Assembly (NCBI RefSeq): GCF_018474005.1
Contig: NZ_JAHCSH010000006.1
Span: 62,001-126,000, forward strand
Source of the DNA: Curvibacter sp. CHRR-16
Lineage (GTDB): Bacteria > Pseudomonadota > Gammaproteobacteria > Burkholderiales > Burkholderiaceae_C
Direction of reading: 5' to 3'
DNA length: 64,000 bases
Numbering within the stretch: the stretch's first letter is position 1; the number at the start of each line of letters is the position of its first letter. This document shows, piece after piece, positions 48,818-59,207 of this stretch. The notes below the pieces were generated by a model. The model did no database searches and was not told where the DNA came from. It saw nothing but the letters and a program-made list of their open reading frames with translations. The translations under genes and the position numbers were made by a program.

Positions 48818-50155
48818 TCAGGATTGAACGTGGGGGGCTTCTAGCCTGGGCAGACCGTTTTCCAGTATGCCGCCCACGGTATAGAACGATCCAAAGACAA
48901 CGATTCTATCAGCCGGGGTGGATGCAGCCAGCGCGGCCTGCAGGGCAGCACTTGGGCTACTGTGGGCGCTGGCTTGCGTATCGTGGCGCGCATTCATGGC
49001 TTGCCAACGCGCCTGCAGTTCTGCCCCCGACGCAGCACGCGGCGTAGGCAGATCACTGAAATACCACTTGTCCACCAGCGGCAGCAAGCGCTGCAACATG
49101 GGCTGCAGGTCTTTGTCGGCCATGGCACCGCACACCGCATGGGTGGTGGGAAAAAAACCCATGGCGTCCAAATTGGCCGCCAGCGCCGCCACCGAGTGCG
49201 GGTTGTGCGCCACATCGAGCACCAACGTGGGCTGGCCCGGCACGATTTGGAAACGCCCCGGCAACTGGGCGAATGCAAACCCGTTGCGAATGGCTTGTGC
49301 TGGCACCGGCAACACCTCGCGCATGGCGGTCAGCGCAGCCAACACGCCCGATGCGTTGACCAATTGGTTGGCCCCACGCAACGCTGGATAGCCCAACCCG
49401 GCGTAGCGACGCCCACGCCCCGCCCAAGCCCACTGCTGCTTGTCGCCACTGGCATTGAAATCGCGCCCGACCTGCCACAGGTCGGCACCGATTTCCAGCG
49501 CATGGTCGATGACGGTGTGTGGCGGTAGCGGATCGCTGACGATGACCGGACGCCCCGTGCGCATGATGCCGGCTTTCTCATAGCCAATGGCTTCGCGCGT
49601 GTCGCCCAACAATTCCATATGGTCTAGATCGATGCTGGTGATGATGGCGCAGTCGGTGTCGATGATGTTGACCGCATCCAACCGACCACCCAGCCCCACC
49701 TCCAAAATGACGGCATCGGGCTTTTCCCACGCGCTCACCAACAAACAAGCCAAGGTGGTGAACTCAAAATACGTCAGCTCAATTTCTGCCCCCACTTGGG
49801 CTCTGGCGCTTTCTACATGCGCCATAGCCGCTACTAATTTGGTAGCAGCAACCGGATCACCGGAGAGGCGCAGACGCTCTTCAAAGTGCACCAAATGCGG
49901 CGAGGAATACACCGCCGTGCGGTAACCCGCCTGCAGCAAGATGCTCTCAAGCATCGCGCAAGTCGAGCCCTTGCCATTGGTGCCCGCCACCGTGAAAACC
50001 GGGCACGGCAACTTGAGCTGCAAGCGCTGAGCCACCGTGCGTATGCGGTCCAGCCCCAATTCAATGCCGTGAATGCCCTTGGGATGCTGGCGCTCGCAAT
50101 ACGCCAGCCAGTCTTGCAAAGTGGATTGTTCGGTCGGTGTGGGATGCATTGTCAT
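48818..50155 (-). CDS. folC: Bifunctional folylpolyglutamate synthase/dihydrofolate synthase
   Basis: A protein of 445 residues of the Mur ligase superfamily. Seen: P-loop FTVAGTNGKGSTCAMLESIL, SSPHLVHFEERLRL, VILEVGLGGRLDAVN, ITSIDLDHMELLG with a Mg2+ ligand His, and LDVAHNPHSVAALAANL. It adds glutamate to dihydropteroate and to folates. First gene of folC-SPOR-cvpA-purF-metZ. A second in-frame ATG six bases on is possible. Confidence 0.95.
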   Translation of the reverse strand: MTMHPTPTEQSTLQDWLAYCERQHPKGIHGIELGLDRIRTVAQRLQLKLPCPVFTVAGTNGKGSTCAMLESILLQAGYRTAVYSSPHLVHFEERLRLSGDPVAATKLVAAMAHVESARAQVGAEIELTYFEFTTLACLLVSAWEKPDAVILEVGLGGRLDAVNIIDTDCAIITSIDLDHMELLGDTREAIGYEKAGIMRTGRPVIVSDPLPPHTVIDHALEIGADLWQVGRDFNASGDKQQWAWAGRGRRYAGLGYPALRGANQLVNASGVLAALTAMREVLPVPAQAIRNGFAFAQLPGRFQIVPGQPTLVLDVAHNPHSVAALAANLDAMGFFPTTHAVCGAMADKDLQPMLQRLLPLVDKWYFSDLPTPRAASGAELQARWQAMNARHDTQASAHSSPSAALQAALAASTPADRIVVFGSFYTVGGILENGLPRLEAPHVQS

Positions 50156-50181
50156 AGGGTGCGATTGTCACCCGAGCCCAA

Positions 50182-50210
50182 AAAAACAGCCCGCAGTGCG
50201 GGCTGTTTTT
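50182..50210 (-). terminator. Terminator between the PEP-CTERM-type gene and folC
   Basis: AAAAACAGCCCGC and GCGGGCTGTTTTT form a perfect 13-pair stem around AGT. It lies 16 bases after the stop at 50226 (minus strand) and has A and T tracts on both sides. Confidence 0.92.
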
Positions 50211-50225
50211 TCATGCGAACCCCAC

Positions 50226-50636
50226 TCAGGCTTGCTGCTTGCGGCGGCGCACTGCAACGCCCACGACCACCAAACCCGCCGCCATCATGGCCAGTGTGTC
50301 CACTTCTGGAACAGCACTGACAACCGCCCCAGCGGATGCGGCTTGGGGGACGAATGCCCCACCAAAATTGCCTTGGAAGCCCTGAAAACCACCAAAGCCA
50401 CCACCCACTCCACCTGCAAACGTATTGCCCAAACCATTTCCACCACGATTCCCAGAACTGGAGAACGATCCGTTGGAACCACTGAAACTGAAGCTGAAAC
50501 TGCTTCCAGAACCCGAGGAGCTGTTGCTGTTGGAGTGGCTATTGCTGCCCGTGGGGTGGGTATCCGCAGCATGGGCGGCCCAAGAGGTAAACGCCATGCT
50601 GGCTACTAAAAAGAGAGATAAGAAACGCAAAGGCAT
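50226..50636 (-). CDS. Secreted PEP-CTERM-type protein, low complexity
   Basis: A protein of 136 residues. Signal peptide MPLRFLSLFLVASMAFTSWAAHA; mature part almost only Ser, Gly, Asn and Phe (SNSSSGSGSSFSFSFSGSNG, then GGVGGGFGGFQGFQG); C-terminus VPEVDTLAMMAAGLVVVGVAVRRRKQQ. The last part has the PEP-like box, hydrophobic helix and Arg/Lys end recognised by exosortase, though the classical Pro-Glu-Pro is Pro-Glu-Val. It is probably a surface or biofilm-matrix protein. No exosortase gene is in the window. The start is taken at the signal peptide. Confidence 0.75.
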   Translation of the reverse strand: MPLRFLSLFLVASMAFTSWAAHAADTHPTGSNSHSNSNSSSGSGSSFSFSFSGSNGSFSSSGNRGGNGLGNTFAGGVGGGFGGFQGFQGNFGGAFVPQAASAGAVVSAVPEVDTLAMMAAGLVVVGVAVRRRKQQA

Positions 50637-50770
50637 AGTGTGTAAGAAAAACAAAAGTGTTTTTGTATGGCTCCCTATTGTCTCTTTAATTATATTTGCA
50701 ATATTTAATTCATTGGCAAAAAAAATACTGCCACATCTTATGCAGGGGTGTCACTGGCACAATCAAACCC
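50637..50770. promoter_or_regulatory. A+T-rich divergent region between the PEP-CTERM-type and Spx-like genes
   Basis: These 134 bases are the most A+T-rich stretch seen in the core regions, with TTAATTATATTTGCAATATT at about 50686-50705 and an A8 tract (50718-50725). They must contain promoters in both directions. No specific operator could be assigned. Confidence 0.4.
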
Positions 50771-51124
50771 ATGATTACCGTCTATGGCATCCCCAACTGC
50801 GACTCGGTGAAAAAAGCCCGCACTTGGCTCACAGAGCAAGGGCTGGACTACACCTTCCACGACTACAAAAAGCAAGGCGTTCCTGCCGACTTGCTCACCC
50901 AGTGGGTGAGCGAACACGGTTGGACAGTGCTACTCAACCGCAAGGGCCCCACATGGCGCAAGCTGCCGCCCGAAATGCAAGCCACCGTGGTGGACAACGC
51001 CAGCGCCGTGGCCGTGATGTGCGCGCACAGCAGCACCATCAAGCGCCCGGTCATCGTTTGGGGCAGCGGCGCAGTGAGCGTAGGCTACGACCCCGACGTG
51101 CTGCAGCGCTGCGCCCATGGCTAA
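50771..51124 (+). CDS. Spx/MgsR/ArsC-like thioredoxin-fold protein (YffB type)
   Basis: A protein of 117 residues: ITVYGIPNCDSVKKARTWL with a single N-terminal Cys, YTFHDYKKQGVP, LLNRKGPTWRKL and KRPVIVWG, all typical of the arsenate reductase-like YffB group. The CxxS/C-type redox pair is reduced to NCDS. Function in this subgroup is unclear; arsenate reduction is not implied. The start MITVYG is taken; the upstream frame adds a non-conserved segment. Confidence 0.87.
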   Translation: MITVYGIPNCDSVKKARTWLTEQGLDYTFHDYKKQGVPADLLTQWVSEHGWTVLLNRKGPTWRKLPPEMQATVVDNASAVAVMCAHSSTIKRPVIVWGSGAVSVGYDPDVLQRCAHG

Positions 51125-51176
51125 TGGCCCAGCCGACTAAAATGCCCGGTTTTATTCGCACACTGTTTTTCAGCCC

Positions 51177-51503
51177 ATGACTACTACCGCTATCGACGGC
51201 GTTTCCGTCACCACCAAGGCCAATGTGTATTTCGACGGCAAATGCGTGAGCCACGGCATCACGTTTGCAGACGGCACCAAAAAGTCGGTCGGCGTCATCT
51301 TGCCCGCCACCCTGACCTTCAACACCGGCGCGCCCGAAATCATGGAATGCGTGGCTGGCAGCTGCGACTACCAACTCGACGGCAGCGACGTCTGGGTGAC
51401 CAGCGGCGTGGGCGACAAGTTCAGCGTGCCCGGCAATGCCAAGTTCCAAATCCGTGTGACCGAAGGTTTCGACGCCTACCACTACATCTGCCACTTCGGT
51501 TAA
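51177..51503 (+). CDS. ppnP: Pyrimidine/purine nucleoside phosphorylase PpnP
   Basis: A protein of 108 residues, a single cupin domain (KANVYFDGKCVSHGITFADGTKKSVGVILP, FNTGAPEIMECVAGSCDYQL, FSVPGNAKFQIRV, YHYICHFG). This is the former DUF1255/YaiE family, shown in E. coli to be a broad nucleoside phosphorylase. Normal length. It lies 52 bases after the Spx-like gene. Confidence 0.92.
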   Translation: MTTTAIDGVSVTTKANVYFDGKCVSHGITFADGTKKSVGVILPATLTFNTGAPEIMECVAGSCDYQLDGSDVWVTSGVGDKFSVPGNAKFQIRVTEGFDAYHYICHFG

Positions 51504-52918
<1,415 letters not shown>

Positions 52919-52948
52919 ACACGAACCGGCTTGGGCGACACCCAAGAG

Positions 52949-52986
52949 AAAGCCCGCCGCAGCGAAAGCTGGGCGGGCTTTTTTTT
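52949..52986 (+). terminator. Terminator of argG
   Basis: AAAGCCCGCC pairs with GGCGGGCTTT, with an inner CAGC-GAAA-GCTG stem capped by a GAAA tetraloop, followed by a T run. The minus-strand hydrolase gene ends 13 bases later. Confidence 0.93.
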
Positions 52987-52998
52987 AGCAGAACCCCT

Positions 52999-53895
52999 TC
53001 AACATTTACTCAGTACCAATTGATTCAACGTTTGGTTTTGGCAAAGGTGTGTGTGGTTAATCTTTGGAAATTCAGTGTAATTCTTGTGATGCTGTTCGGT
53101 TCCGTTTTTCCCCGAAACACTCAAGCCAGCGAGATTACTACTCGCCTCCCCCACCAATCCGTCATTTTCGGCGCCTTTGAAGTAACGCTGAATCATCCAG
53201 TTAACCGTTTGATTCACCAGCCAATTCGTTCCTATCCGCAGCTCAGGCAAACCACCTGAAAAGCTGTGAAACTCAACTTGCCCACTTGGCCGTGTTGAAT
53301 TCAGAACATCCAAAAAAGGAGTTCCTGAAGTAGTGTCTTGTTTGGTTAATTGGAGTGCAGATTTTGCTGCGTATCCATAGCCACCATGAACTACTCCAGA
53401 TATCCGCTCTCCTGCAGCAACCATTAACCCTAATAGCGCTTTTTTAACAAGCGTCCCATCGTGGGGGGAGCCAATGGTGAGCGCCTTGCGTACGAAGTTG
53501 TGACCGGAACACATAGCGACAAGCGCGCGTGTAACTAGTCCCCCCATGCTGTGCCCAATAACGACAATTTTATTTTTTTCAAGCGCACCCTGTGTATTGG
53601 TATTAAAAATGGCCAATAACCCTTGTAGCGCTTGTGCAGCTGAATCAATACCGTCGTAGCAAGGATAGTTGTATGCGATTGACGTGTAGCCTGCCAGAGC
53701 AAACTCCTCCATGATCGGCACCATATAGTCAGCGTTTGCCGTGAAGCCATGGATGAATAAAGCGACCTTACCGTCGACAAAATCCTGCCCGGTGGCTGGA
53801 CGAAAATACTCTTTAGAACTCAAACTAACGTAAGTTAGGAGCCTGGCGCCAACTTTAGCCGCATGCCGCTGGTTAGTTATCACCGAAATGTTCAT
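52999..53895 (-). CDS. Alpha/beta hydrolase (lipase/esterase-like) coupled to the restriction gene
   Basis: A protein of 298 residues. Oxyanion segment ALFIHGFTANADYM (His49-Gly50), nucleophile elbow GHSMGG with Ser116, probable acid Asp245 in ENDGLV and a probable His281 or His283 near the end (NHTHL) make a plausible full catalytic triad. No signal peptide is seen, so it acts in the cytoplasm or at the inner membrane face. Substrate unknown; PGAP1-like or triacylglycerol lipase folds look closest. The ATG at 53895 overlaps the stop of the Type ISP gene (TGATG), showing translational coupling. One 60-base stretch that I counted is about 48% G+C, clearly below argG. It could be an effector of a defence operon. 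Confidence 0.82.
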   Translation of the reverse strand: MNISVITNQRHAAKVGARLLTYVSLSSKEYFRPATGQDFVDGKVALFIHGFTANADYMVPIMEEFALAGYTSIAYNYPCYDGIDSAAQALQGLLAIFNTNTQGALEKNKIVVIGHSMGGLVTRALVAMCSGHNFVRKALTIGSPHDGTLVKKALLGLMVAAGERISGVVHGGYGYAAKSALQLTKQDTTSGTPFLDVLNSTRPSGQVEFHSFSGGLPELRIGTNWLVNQTVNWMIQRYFKGAENDGLVGEASSNLAGLSVSGKNGTEQHHKNYTEFPKINHTHLCQNQTLNQLVLSKC

Positions 53896-56800
53896 CACTG
53901 CACCTCCAACCCCATCAGCTGCACCACTGAAACTAAGCCTTGCAGGACCGTGTCCTCACTCGATGGTTCATCATCTGGATCCAGAAGACTCCACATCCCG
54001 AAAGGCCGAAGCTCCATAACACCAAGCTCATTCCGCACGAAAGTACCTACCGTGCGCATTGCGCCACTCGGGAATTTTGCAATCGCTGCGAAACTGAAAT
54101 CATCAGGCACCCAACCAGGAAGTGACAACTCAGGCAAAGACACGGGAAGCGCGTCCTCCTCTCCCAAATACGCAATCAGCTCATCAATGTGGTCAAACTT
54201 TCCAAATGAAAACTCCACTTCGAATGGTTCTATGCGCATCTGCTCCCGCATCCATGGTTGAAGCTGCTCTTTAAGTATTGCAAGCTCACCAACTGTGAGT
54301 GACTTGACGCGTGTTGTTGGAGACGACAAAACCCTATCCACGATGCCCAACGGGGGCAGCCCTTTGACAATCCGAACGGATTCCAAACTGACGCGGACAA
54401 TGCGCTTCACGAGGTCAACGATGTAACGAGGGTCAGTAGACCACTCATTGGGATCATTCTTGATGCCACTAGGCTTGTCCACGGAAACGGCATAGCGCTC
54501 CATGATCCAATCTATAGCCGACTTACCATTGACCACGTAGTCATAGGCTTCGAGTGGAATGTCGCGCAGGGTCAGATGCGGGTTGTATACGATCACGGAC
54601 TTATCTGGCTTTCCGTCCTTTTTACCGAAGGTCATCTTGTCCACCTGAAAGTCGCCCGCCTCCATCACGAGGCGCTTGCTTTCCTCGGTCAGCGGATAGG
54701 GCTCGACGTTTTCGTAGTTCAGGTGCCATTCGCCCAACCTCTGCCCTGCCGTGCTGAACGCGCGGAAGTCCATCACAAAGGGAATCCGGGGCACCATCTT
54801 TTTGAGGTCGGTGCCGAATCTCGCCTTGTACTCGGGCGAGTGCAAGATGCCGTAGACGTACCAGAAGATGTCTTCCTTGGTGATGGCCTGGTCGGCATAC
54901 TGTTTGCGGAATACTTCGAGCGCCCAATCCGTTATTGCGTCTCGGCGAACGTAGCCCTCGGCATCAGCCCTGCCATTCGCTCCGAACATTTCGCCCTGAT
55001 CTTGAGAATTTTCAGCAACAGCCTCATACCAGTACATCGGGAAGCACTGGCCAGTGTCATGCATATGATAGTTCGGCACCGAGTCCGCGATAAGCGCCGA
55101 AAAGCCCTTTGCGGCGCCAATGCCGGATACGGCGATAACCACGTTCTCGTGGCGCGGCGTCGGGAACAGTTTGGGCTGTTGGTACACACGCTCATTGAAA
55201 CGGCGATTGAAGTACAGCCACTGCTTCGTGAAGGGGCGGTACATGCTCTGCGTCAGGCATGCAGACTCAAACTCGTAGACTTTGCCGCGCCGCACGTCCT
55301 CTTTTAGGTTGTGCGTCCAGCTAACCCGCTTCGGGTCGGAGTCAATGACGGACTCAACCTCAGGCCAATCGTCTTTCGCCTTGCCTTCACAGAGCTTGGC
55401 GTACCTTGCTCGGTCTTCATTGAAGGCGTCGATCATGCGGCGCATGTTCGACTCCAACGTCTTCTTGCTCAGGTTGTAGGCCCAGGCATCGCGCGCACTC
55501 AGCAAACCTTGGGAGTACACATCGAAGACAACCTTGCCACCGCAATCGTCCTTGTCGCCGAGCGGAATGAACGCTTCGAAAGCAGGGTCTCGTTGATTGA
55601 CCCAATCTCCTTCGGCGTTCGGGGAAAGCGTGCGCCACTCCATGCCGTCGATGCTGCCAAAGCGCTCGATGATGTCCAGCTTCTCCTGCTGCGTGAGGTA
55701 GTCGCCGATGTCGTGGTAGCGCAATACGCAAGCCCCTGTGTGGGCTGGGTCTTTGACCATGATGGAGACGACGACGGGAGTGCGCGAGCCCTCTCCAAAG
55801 ATGCCTCCCCCTTCCTTGCGACGGTCTTCGCCCTGGGTGCGGGCATTGCCGCGAAGATTGAAGATGTAGAGGTGGCTGTAATCATGCGTCAGGCACTTGC
55901 GCAGGCCATCCATGTTGTTCGCGTCCAAGAACGAACCGTTTGTAACGAACGCCACGATGCCCTTCTCGCCGATGCGGTTGGATGCCCAACGGATGGCGCG
56001 GATGTAGGAGTCGTAGTTGTTTTTGACCAGCTTGGCGTTGGACTGAGCGGCATAGGACAGTCGAATGCGCTCATCTAGCGTCGGATATGCGAGGTTCTTG
56101 TTGTTGTCGTTCTCGCTATCTTGCTGCGCCGAGTAAGGCGGGTTCCCGACGATCACGCGAATGGGCTGGGCAAGCTGGCGCTCCACCCGCGCGTTGTTCT
56201 CGGGCAAGATCACCTTGTCCACGAGGTCGTTCTCCTCCGTCATCTGGAAGGTGTCGGTGAGCACCATGCCATCGAAGGCTTGGTAGTCGCCCATGACGCC
56301 GTGGTAGGCCGTCTCGATGTTGATGGTAGCGATGTAGTAGGCCAGCAGCACGATTTCGTTGGCGTGCAATTCGTGTGCAAATTTGTGCGGCAAGGCTTCC
56401 TTGCCAATCAGGCCTGACTGGATCAAACGCACAGGGAAAGTGCCCGTGCCCGAGAAGGGGTCGAGGATTTGCACCCCCTCGCTGCCCAGCGATTCGCCAA
56501 AGTGTTTGCGCAGGGCCGCATCGGCGCTGCGCAGGATGAAGTCCACCACCTGTACCGGTGTGTAGACGATGCCTAGACGATCCGCCATGCGCGGGAACGC
56601 GTTGTTGAAGAACGTGTCGTAGAGGTTGCGGATGATGTCCTGCTTGGACTTGTCGCTCTTGGCGAGGGCTACGCGCTCGCGCACGTTGTCGTAGAACTTT
56701 TGCAGCCCTTCGGTCTCCGAGCCCACGGCAGCAGCATCCAGCTTGTCCACGATGCCTTGCAGTGCCCGACCGACCACATTGCGATTGGGGAAGTCCGAAC

Positions 56801-59141
56801 CGACAAACAAGGCCTGAAAGACGGGCAACGTCAGGATGTGCTGCGCCAACATTTCCACGGCGTCCGCGCGGCTTACAGTAGGGTTGAGCGTGTCCTGCAA
56901 GCCTTTGAGGAAACGCGCAAAGTCCGCCGCGAGCACGGGTGAACTGTCGATCAAGGCATTGATGCGAGCGATCAGCCGTTCGGCAACCTGACCGATGCCC
57001 TTAGCCCACTCGGCCCAGTATTCGCGGTCGCCCAGCTTCTTGGGGATGGCCGCGTACACCGCCTCATTGATGGCGTCGATGGGCAAGGCAGGGAATTCGA
57101 GCGGCAGGTCGGCCTGGTCGCCACCCTTGCGGTCGTCGCCACCCTTCTTACCCGGGTCGGTGATGACCTTGATCTTGCGGCGGAACTCGGCCTCATCCAC
57201 CAGACTTTCATCGTGCGCGCGGAGGGCCTTGATGACCTTCCAAATGCCTTTGAATTGAGGGTCGCTGTCGATGTAATTGTTGTAGTCCTTGACGCGCTCA
57301 GAGGGGATGCAGACGGGCAGAATGATGTAGCCGAATTCCTTGTCATCTGCCTGGCGCATGACACGCCCCACCGACTGCACGATATCAACGATGGATTCAC
57401 GGGTGTCGAAGAACACCACGGCATCTAGGGCGGGAACGTCGATACCTTCGGATAGACAGCGGGCGTTGGACAGAATGCGGCATTGCCCCTCGCCCGCGTC
57501 GGCTTTGAGCCAGTCCAACGCGCTCTGCCGTTTGAGGGCGTTCATCGTGCCGTCCACGTGGTCAAGCTGGCAGGCCACCATCCCCGAAAGCGCCTCATCT
57601 TCTCCCTGATGTGCGGCGCGGTAGGTTTCGACCAGTTTCCCGAAGGTCTCCTGCATTTGCTTGGAGTCCTTGATGGACTTGGAGAAGGCTACGGCGCGGC
57701 GCATGGGCACCACATCCTCTGCCAAGGCGTCCTCTTGACCATCTTCACCCACAAGCACGAGGCCCCGCTTCGACAGCCCCTTCCAGCTACCAATGATCTT
57801 GGTGGCGAAGTTGATGTCGATAGCCTTCTTGTCGTCGAGCTTGAAGGCGTTGTTGAAGTTGTTGGCGAGCTTGGCCATCTCAGCTTCTTTCACCGCCACG
57901 ATCAGCACCTTGTATTCGGCGAGCAGGTCTCGATCCACGGCCTTGCCGAAGCCCAGGCGGTAGAACTCCCGCCCGTAGGTCTCCTCATCGTCCATGGAGA
58001 AGAGAACGGCATCGGCCTCGTTGGCCTTGGTCTTGGACTTGTCCGCAAAGATGCGCGGCGTGGCGGTCATGTAAAGTCGCTTCTTGGCCTTGACGATGGC
58101 GTTGTCGTGCACCTTGACGAACTCGGACGGGTCTTCGCTCGGCAGTGTTAGGCCAGTGGTGCGGTGTGCCTCGTCGCAGACGATCAGATCGAACTCGCCC
58201 AGTCCTGCCTTCTGAGCATCAGCCACCACTTGAATAGACTGGTAAGTCGAGAAGACGATGGTGCGGCGATCCTTCGCCAGCGCCGATGCGGCCTTGCTAA
58301 GCTTCTTGGCATCGGTGGTTGCGGGATAGGCGATGTCATGCGTACTGATGTCTTCCTCGTCGCGCCCCACCTTGGAGTCAGAGCAGACGACAAAGGCATG
58401 GAAGGGATCAGTGCTTTCTGCCGTCCACTCGCGCAGCGACTGCGCCACCAGCGAAATCGACGGCGCGAGAAACAGCACGCGACCATTGGCGGGTACTTCG
58501 TTTTCCATCAACCGCAGCGCGGTGAGGGTCTTGCCCGTGCCGCAGGCCATGATGAGCTTGCCCCGCTCCGCCTCTTTGAAGCCATCGGCGACACCAGCGA
58601 TAGCCTCTTTCTGATGCTTGCGTGGTTCCTTCTTCTTCCTGAGCTTGATGTCCTTGATGTTGGACAGGCTGAACTGGCTCCAGTCGACGGGGCTCTCCGC
58701 CAAGTCCTTGAACCAGAGGCGCGATGCGGGGATGACCTGATCTGAGAGGGCATCGTTGGCATGCTTGCTCCACTTATCGGTGGTGGAAACAACGATGCGG
58801 TGGGCAAAACTGCGCTCACCATCCTTGGTCGCAAACTTCTTGCCCGAGGCCGTGAAGAACGAGTCGATGTCAGCCTTTTGCAGCGAGTAGCTGGGGTCAT
58901 AGAACTTGCACTGGATCGCCCAGTAATCGCCTGTGCCACGCTCACGGGCAACAAGGTCGATGCCGACATCGGTATCCCAGCGATCAGGCCACTCCTCCCA
59001 CAGCCAAACATCGGCAAGGCGGTCGGCGTACTGGGGGTCAACCAACAGGTAGCTGGCAATCAGCTTCTCGAACTGGGTGCCCTTGTCTTTGTGGCTGCGG
59101 GTGGCTTCTGCTAGCTCATCGAGTAGCTCTTGAAAGGTCAT
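53895..59141 (-). CDS. Type ISP single-chain restriction-modification enzyme (LlaBIII/LlaGI type) with extra C-terminal tail
   Basis: A protein of 1748 residues. Order: Mrr-like PD-(D/E)XK nuclease (Asp62 in VGIDLV, Gln77-x-Lys79 in WAIQCKFY); SF2 helicase/translocase with Walker A ACGTGKT (199-205), DEAH (323-326), TATPR (359-363) and SVGRVMRQ (590-597); a helical coupler; N6-adenine methyltransferase with motif I DPFSGTGTF (894-902) and motif IV NPPYS (1000-1004); then a target-recognition region to about 1596. Known Type ISP enzymes are about 1570-1580 residues and end near the motif found here at VRIVKGLP; about 150 further residues follow (see findings). All key motifs are intact, so it should be active. 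ATG 59141 has GGAG upstream. It methylates and cuts foreign DNA; the target site is unknown. Confidence 0.93.
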   Translation of the reverse strand: MTFQELLDELAEATRSHKDKGTQFEKLIASYLLVDPQYADRLADVWLWEEWPDRWDTDVGIDLVARERGTGDYWAIQCKFYDPSYSLQKADIDSFFTASGKKFATKDGERSFAHRIVVSTTDKWSKHANDALSDQVIPASRLWFKDLAESPVDWSQFSLSNIKDIKLRKKKEPRKHQKEAIAGVADGFKEAERGKLIMACGTGKTLTALRLMENEVPANGRVLFLAPSISLVAQSLREWTAESTDPFHAFVVCSDSKVGRDEEDISTHDIAYPATTDAKKLSKAASALAKDRRTIVFSTYQSIQVVADAQKAGLGEFDLIVCDEAHRTTGLTLPSEDPSEFVKVHDNAIVKAKKRLYMTATPRIFADKSKTKANEADAVLFSMDDEETYGREFYRLGFGKAVDRDLLAEYKVLIVAVKEAEMAKLANNFNNAFKLDDKKAIDINFATKIIGSWKGLSKRGLVLVGEDGQEDALAEDVVPMRRAVAFSKSIKDSKQMQETFGKLVETYRAAHQGEDEALSGMVACQLDHVDGTMNALKRQSALDWLKADAGEGQCRILSNARCLSEGIDVPALDAVVFFDTRESIVDIVQSVGRVMRQADDKEFGYIILPVCIPSERVKDYNNYIDSDPQFKGIWKVIKALRAHDESLVDEAEFRRKIKVITDPGKKGGDDRKGGDQADLPLEFPALPIDAINEAVYAAIPKKLGDREYWAEWAKGIGQVAERLIARINALIDSSPVLAADFARFLKGLQDTLNPTVSRADAVEMLAQHILTLPVFQALFVGSDFPNRNVVGRALQGIVDKLDAAAVGSETEGLQKFYDNVRERVALAKSDKSKQDIIRNLYDTFFNNAFPRMADRLGIVYTPVQVVDFILRSADAALRKHFGESLGSEGVQILDPFSGTGTFPVRLIQSGLIGKEALPHKFAHELHANEIVLLAYYIATINIETAYHGVMGDYQAFDGMVLTDTFQMTEENDLVDKVILPENNARVERQLAQPIRVIVGNPPYSAQQDSENDNNKNLAYPTLDERIRLSYAAQSNAKLVKNNYDSYIRAIRWASNRIGEKGIVAFVTNGSFLDANNMDGLRKCLTHDYSHLYIFNLRGNARTQGEDRRKEGGGIFGEGSRTPVVVSIMVKDPAHTGACVLRYHDIGDYLTQQEKLDIIERFGSIDGMEWRTLSPNAEGDWVNQRDPAFEAFIPLGDKDDCGGKVVFDVYSQGLLSARDAWAYNLSKKTLESNMRRMIDAFNEDRARYAKLCEGKAKDDWPEVESVIDSDPKRVSWTHNLKEDVRRGKVYEFESACLTQSMYRPFTKQWLYFNRRFNERVYQQPKLFPTPRHENVVIAVSGIGAAKGFSALIADSVPNYHMHDTGQCFPMYWYEAVAENSQDQGEMFGANGRADAEGYVRRDAITDWALEVFRKQYADQAITKEDIFWYVYGILHSPEYKARFGTDLKKMVPRIPFVMDFRAFSTAGQRLGEWHLNYENVEPYPLTEESKRLVMEAGDFQVDKMTFGKKDGKPDKSVIVYNPHLTLRDIPLEAYDYVVNGKSAIDWIMERYAVSVDKPSGIKNDPNEWSTDPRYIVDLVKRIVRVSLESVRIVKGLPPLGIVDRVLSSPTTRVKSLTVGELAILKEQLQPWMREQMRIEPFEVEFSFGKFDHIDELIAYLGEEDALPVSLPELSLPGWVPDDFSFAAIAKFPSGAMRTVGTFVRNELGVMELRPFGMWSLLDPDDEPSSEDTVLQGLVSVVQLMGLEVQ

Positions 59142-59207
59142 ACTAATCTTCTCCGATTTGCACGAAATCAATATCTATCTTGAATAGTTAATTCTTCTGG
59201 CTTGCCA

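Noticed and set aside
49815-49850. GCTACTAATTTGGTAGC-like palindrome resembling the 51529-51545 element
   Set aside because: It lies inside folC and is probably coding-driven; two loose matches do not define a repeat family.
50711-50736. Possible sigma54 promoter before the PEP-CTERM-type gene (TGGCAG ... TTGC on the minus strand)
   Set aside because: The distance between the GG and GC elements is three bases too long.
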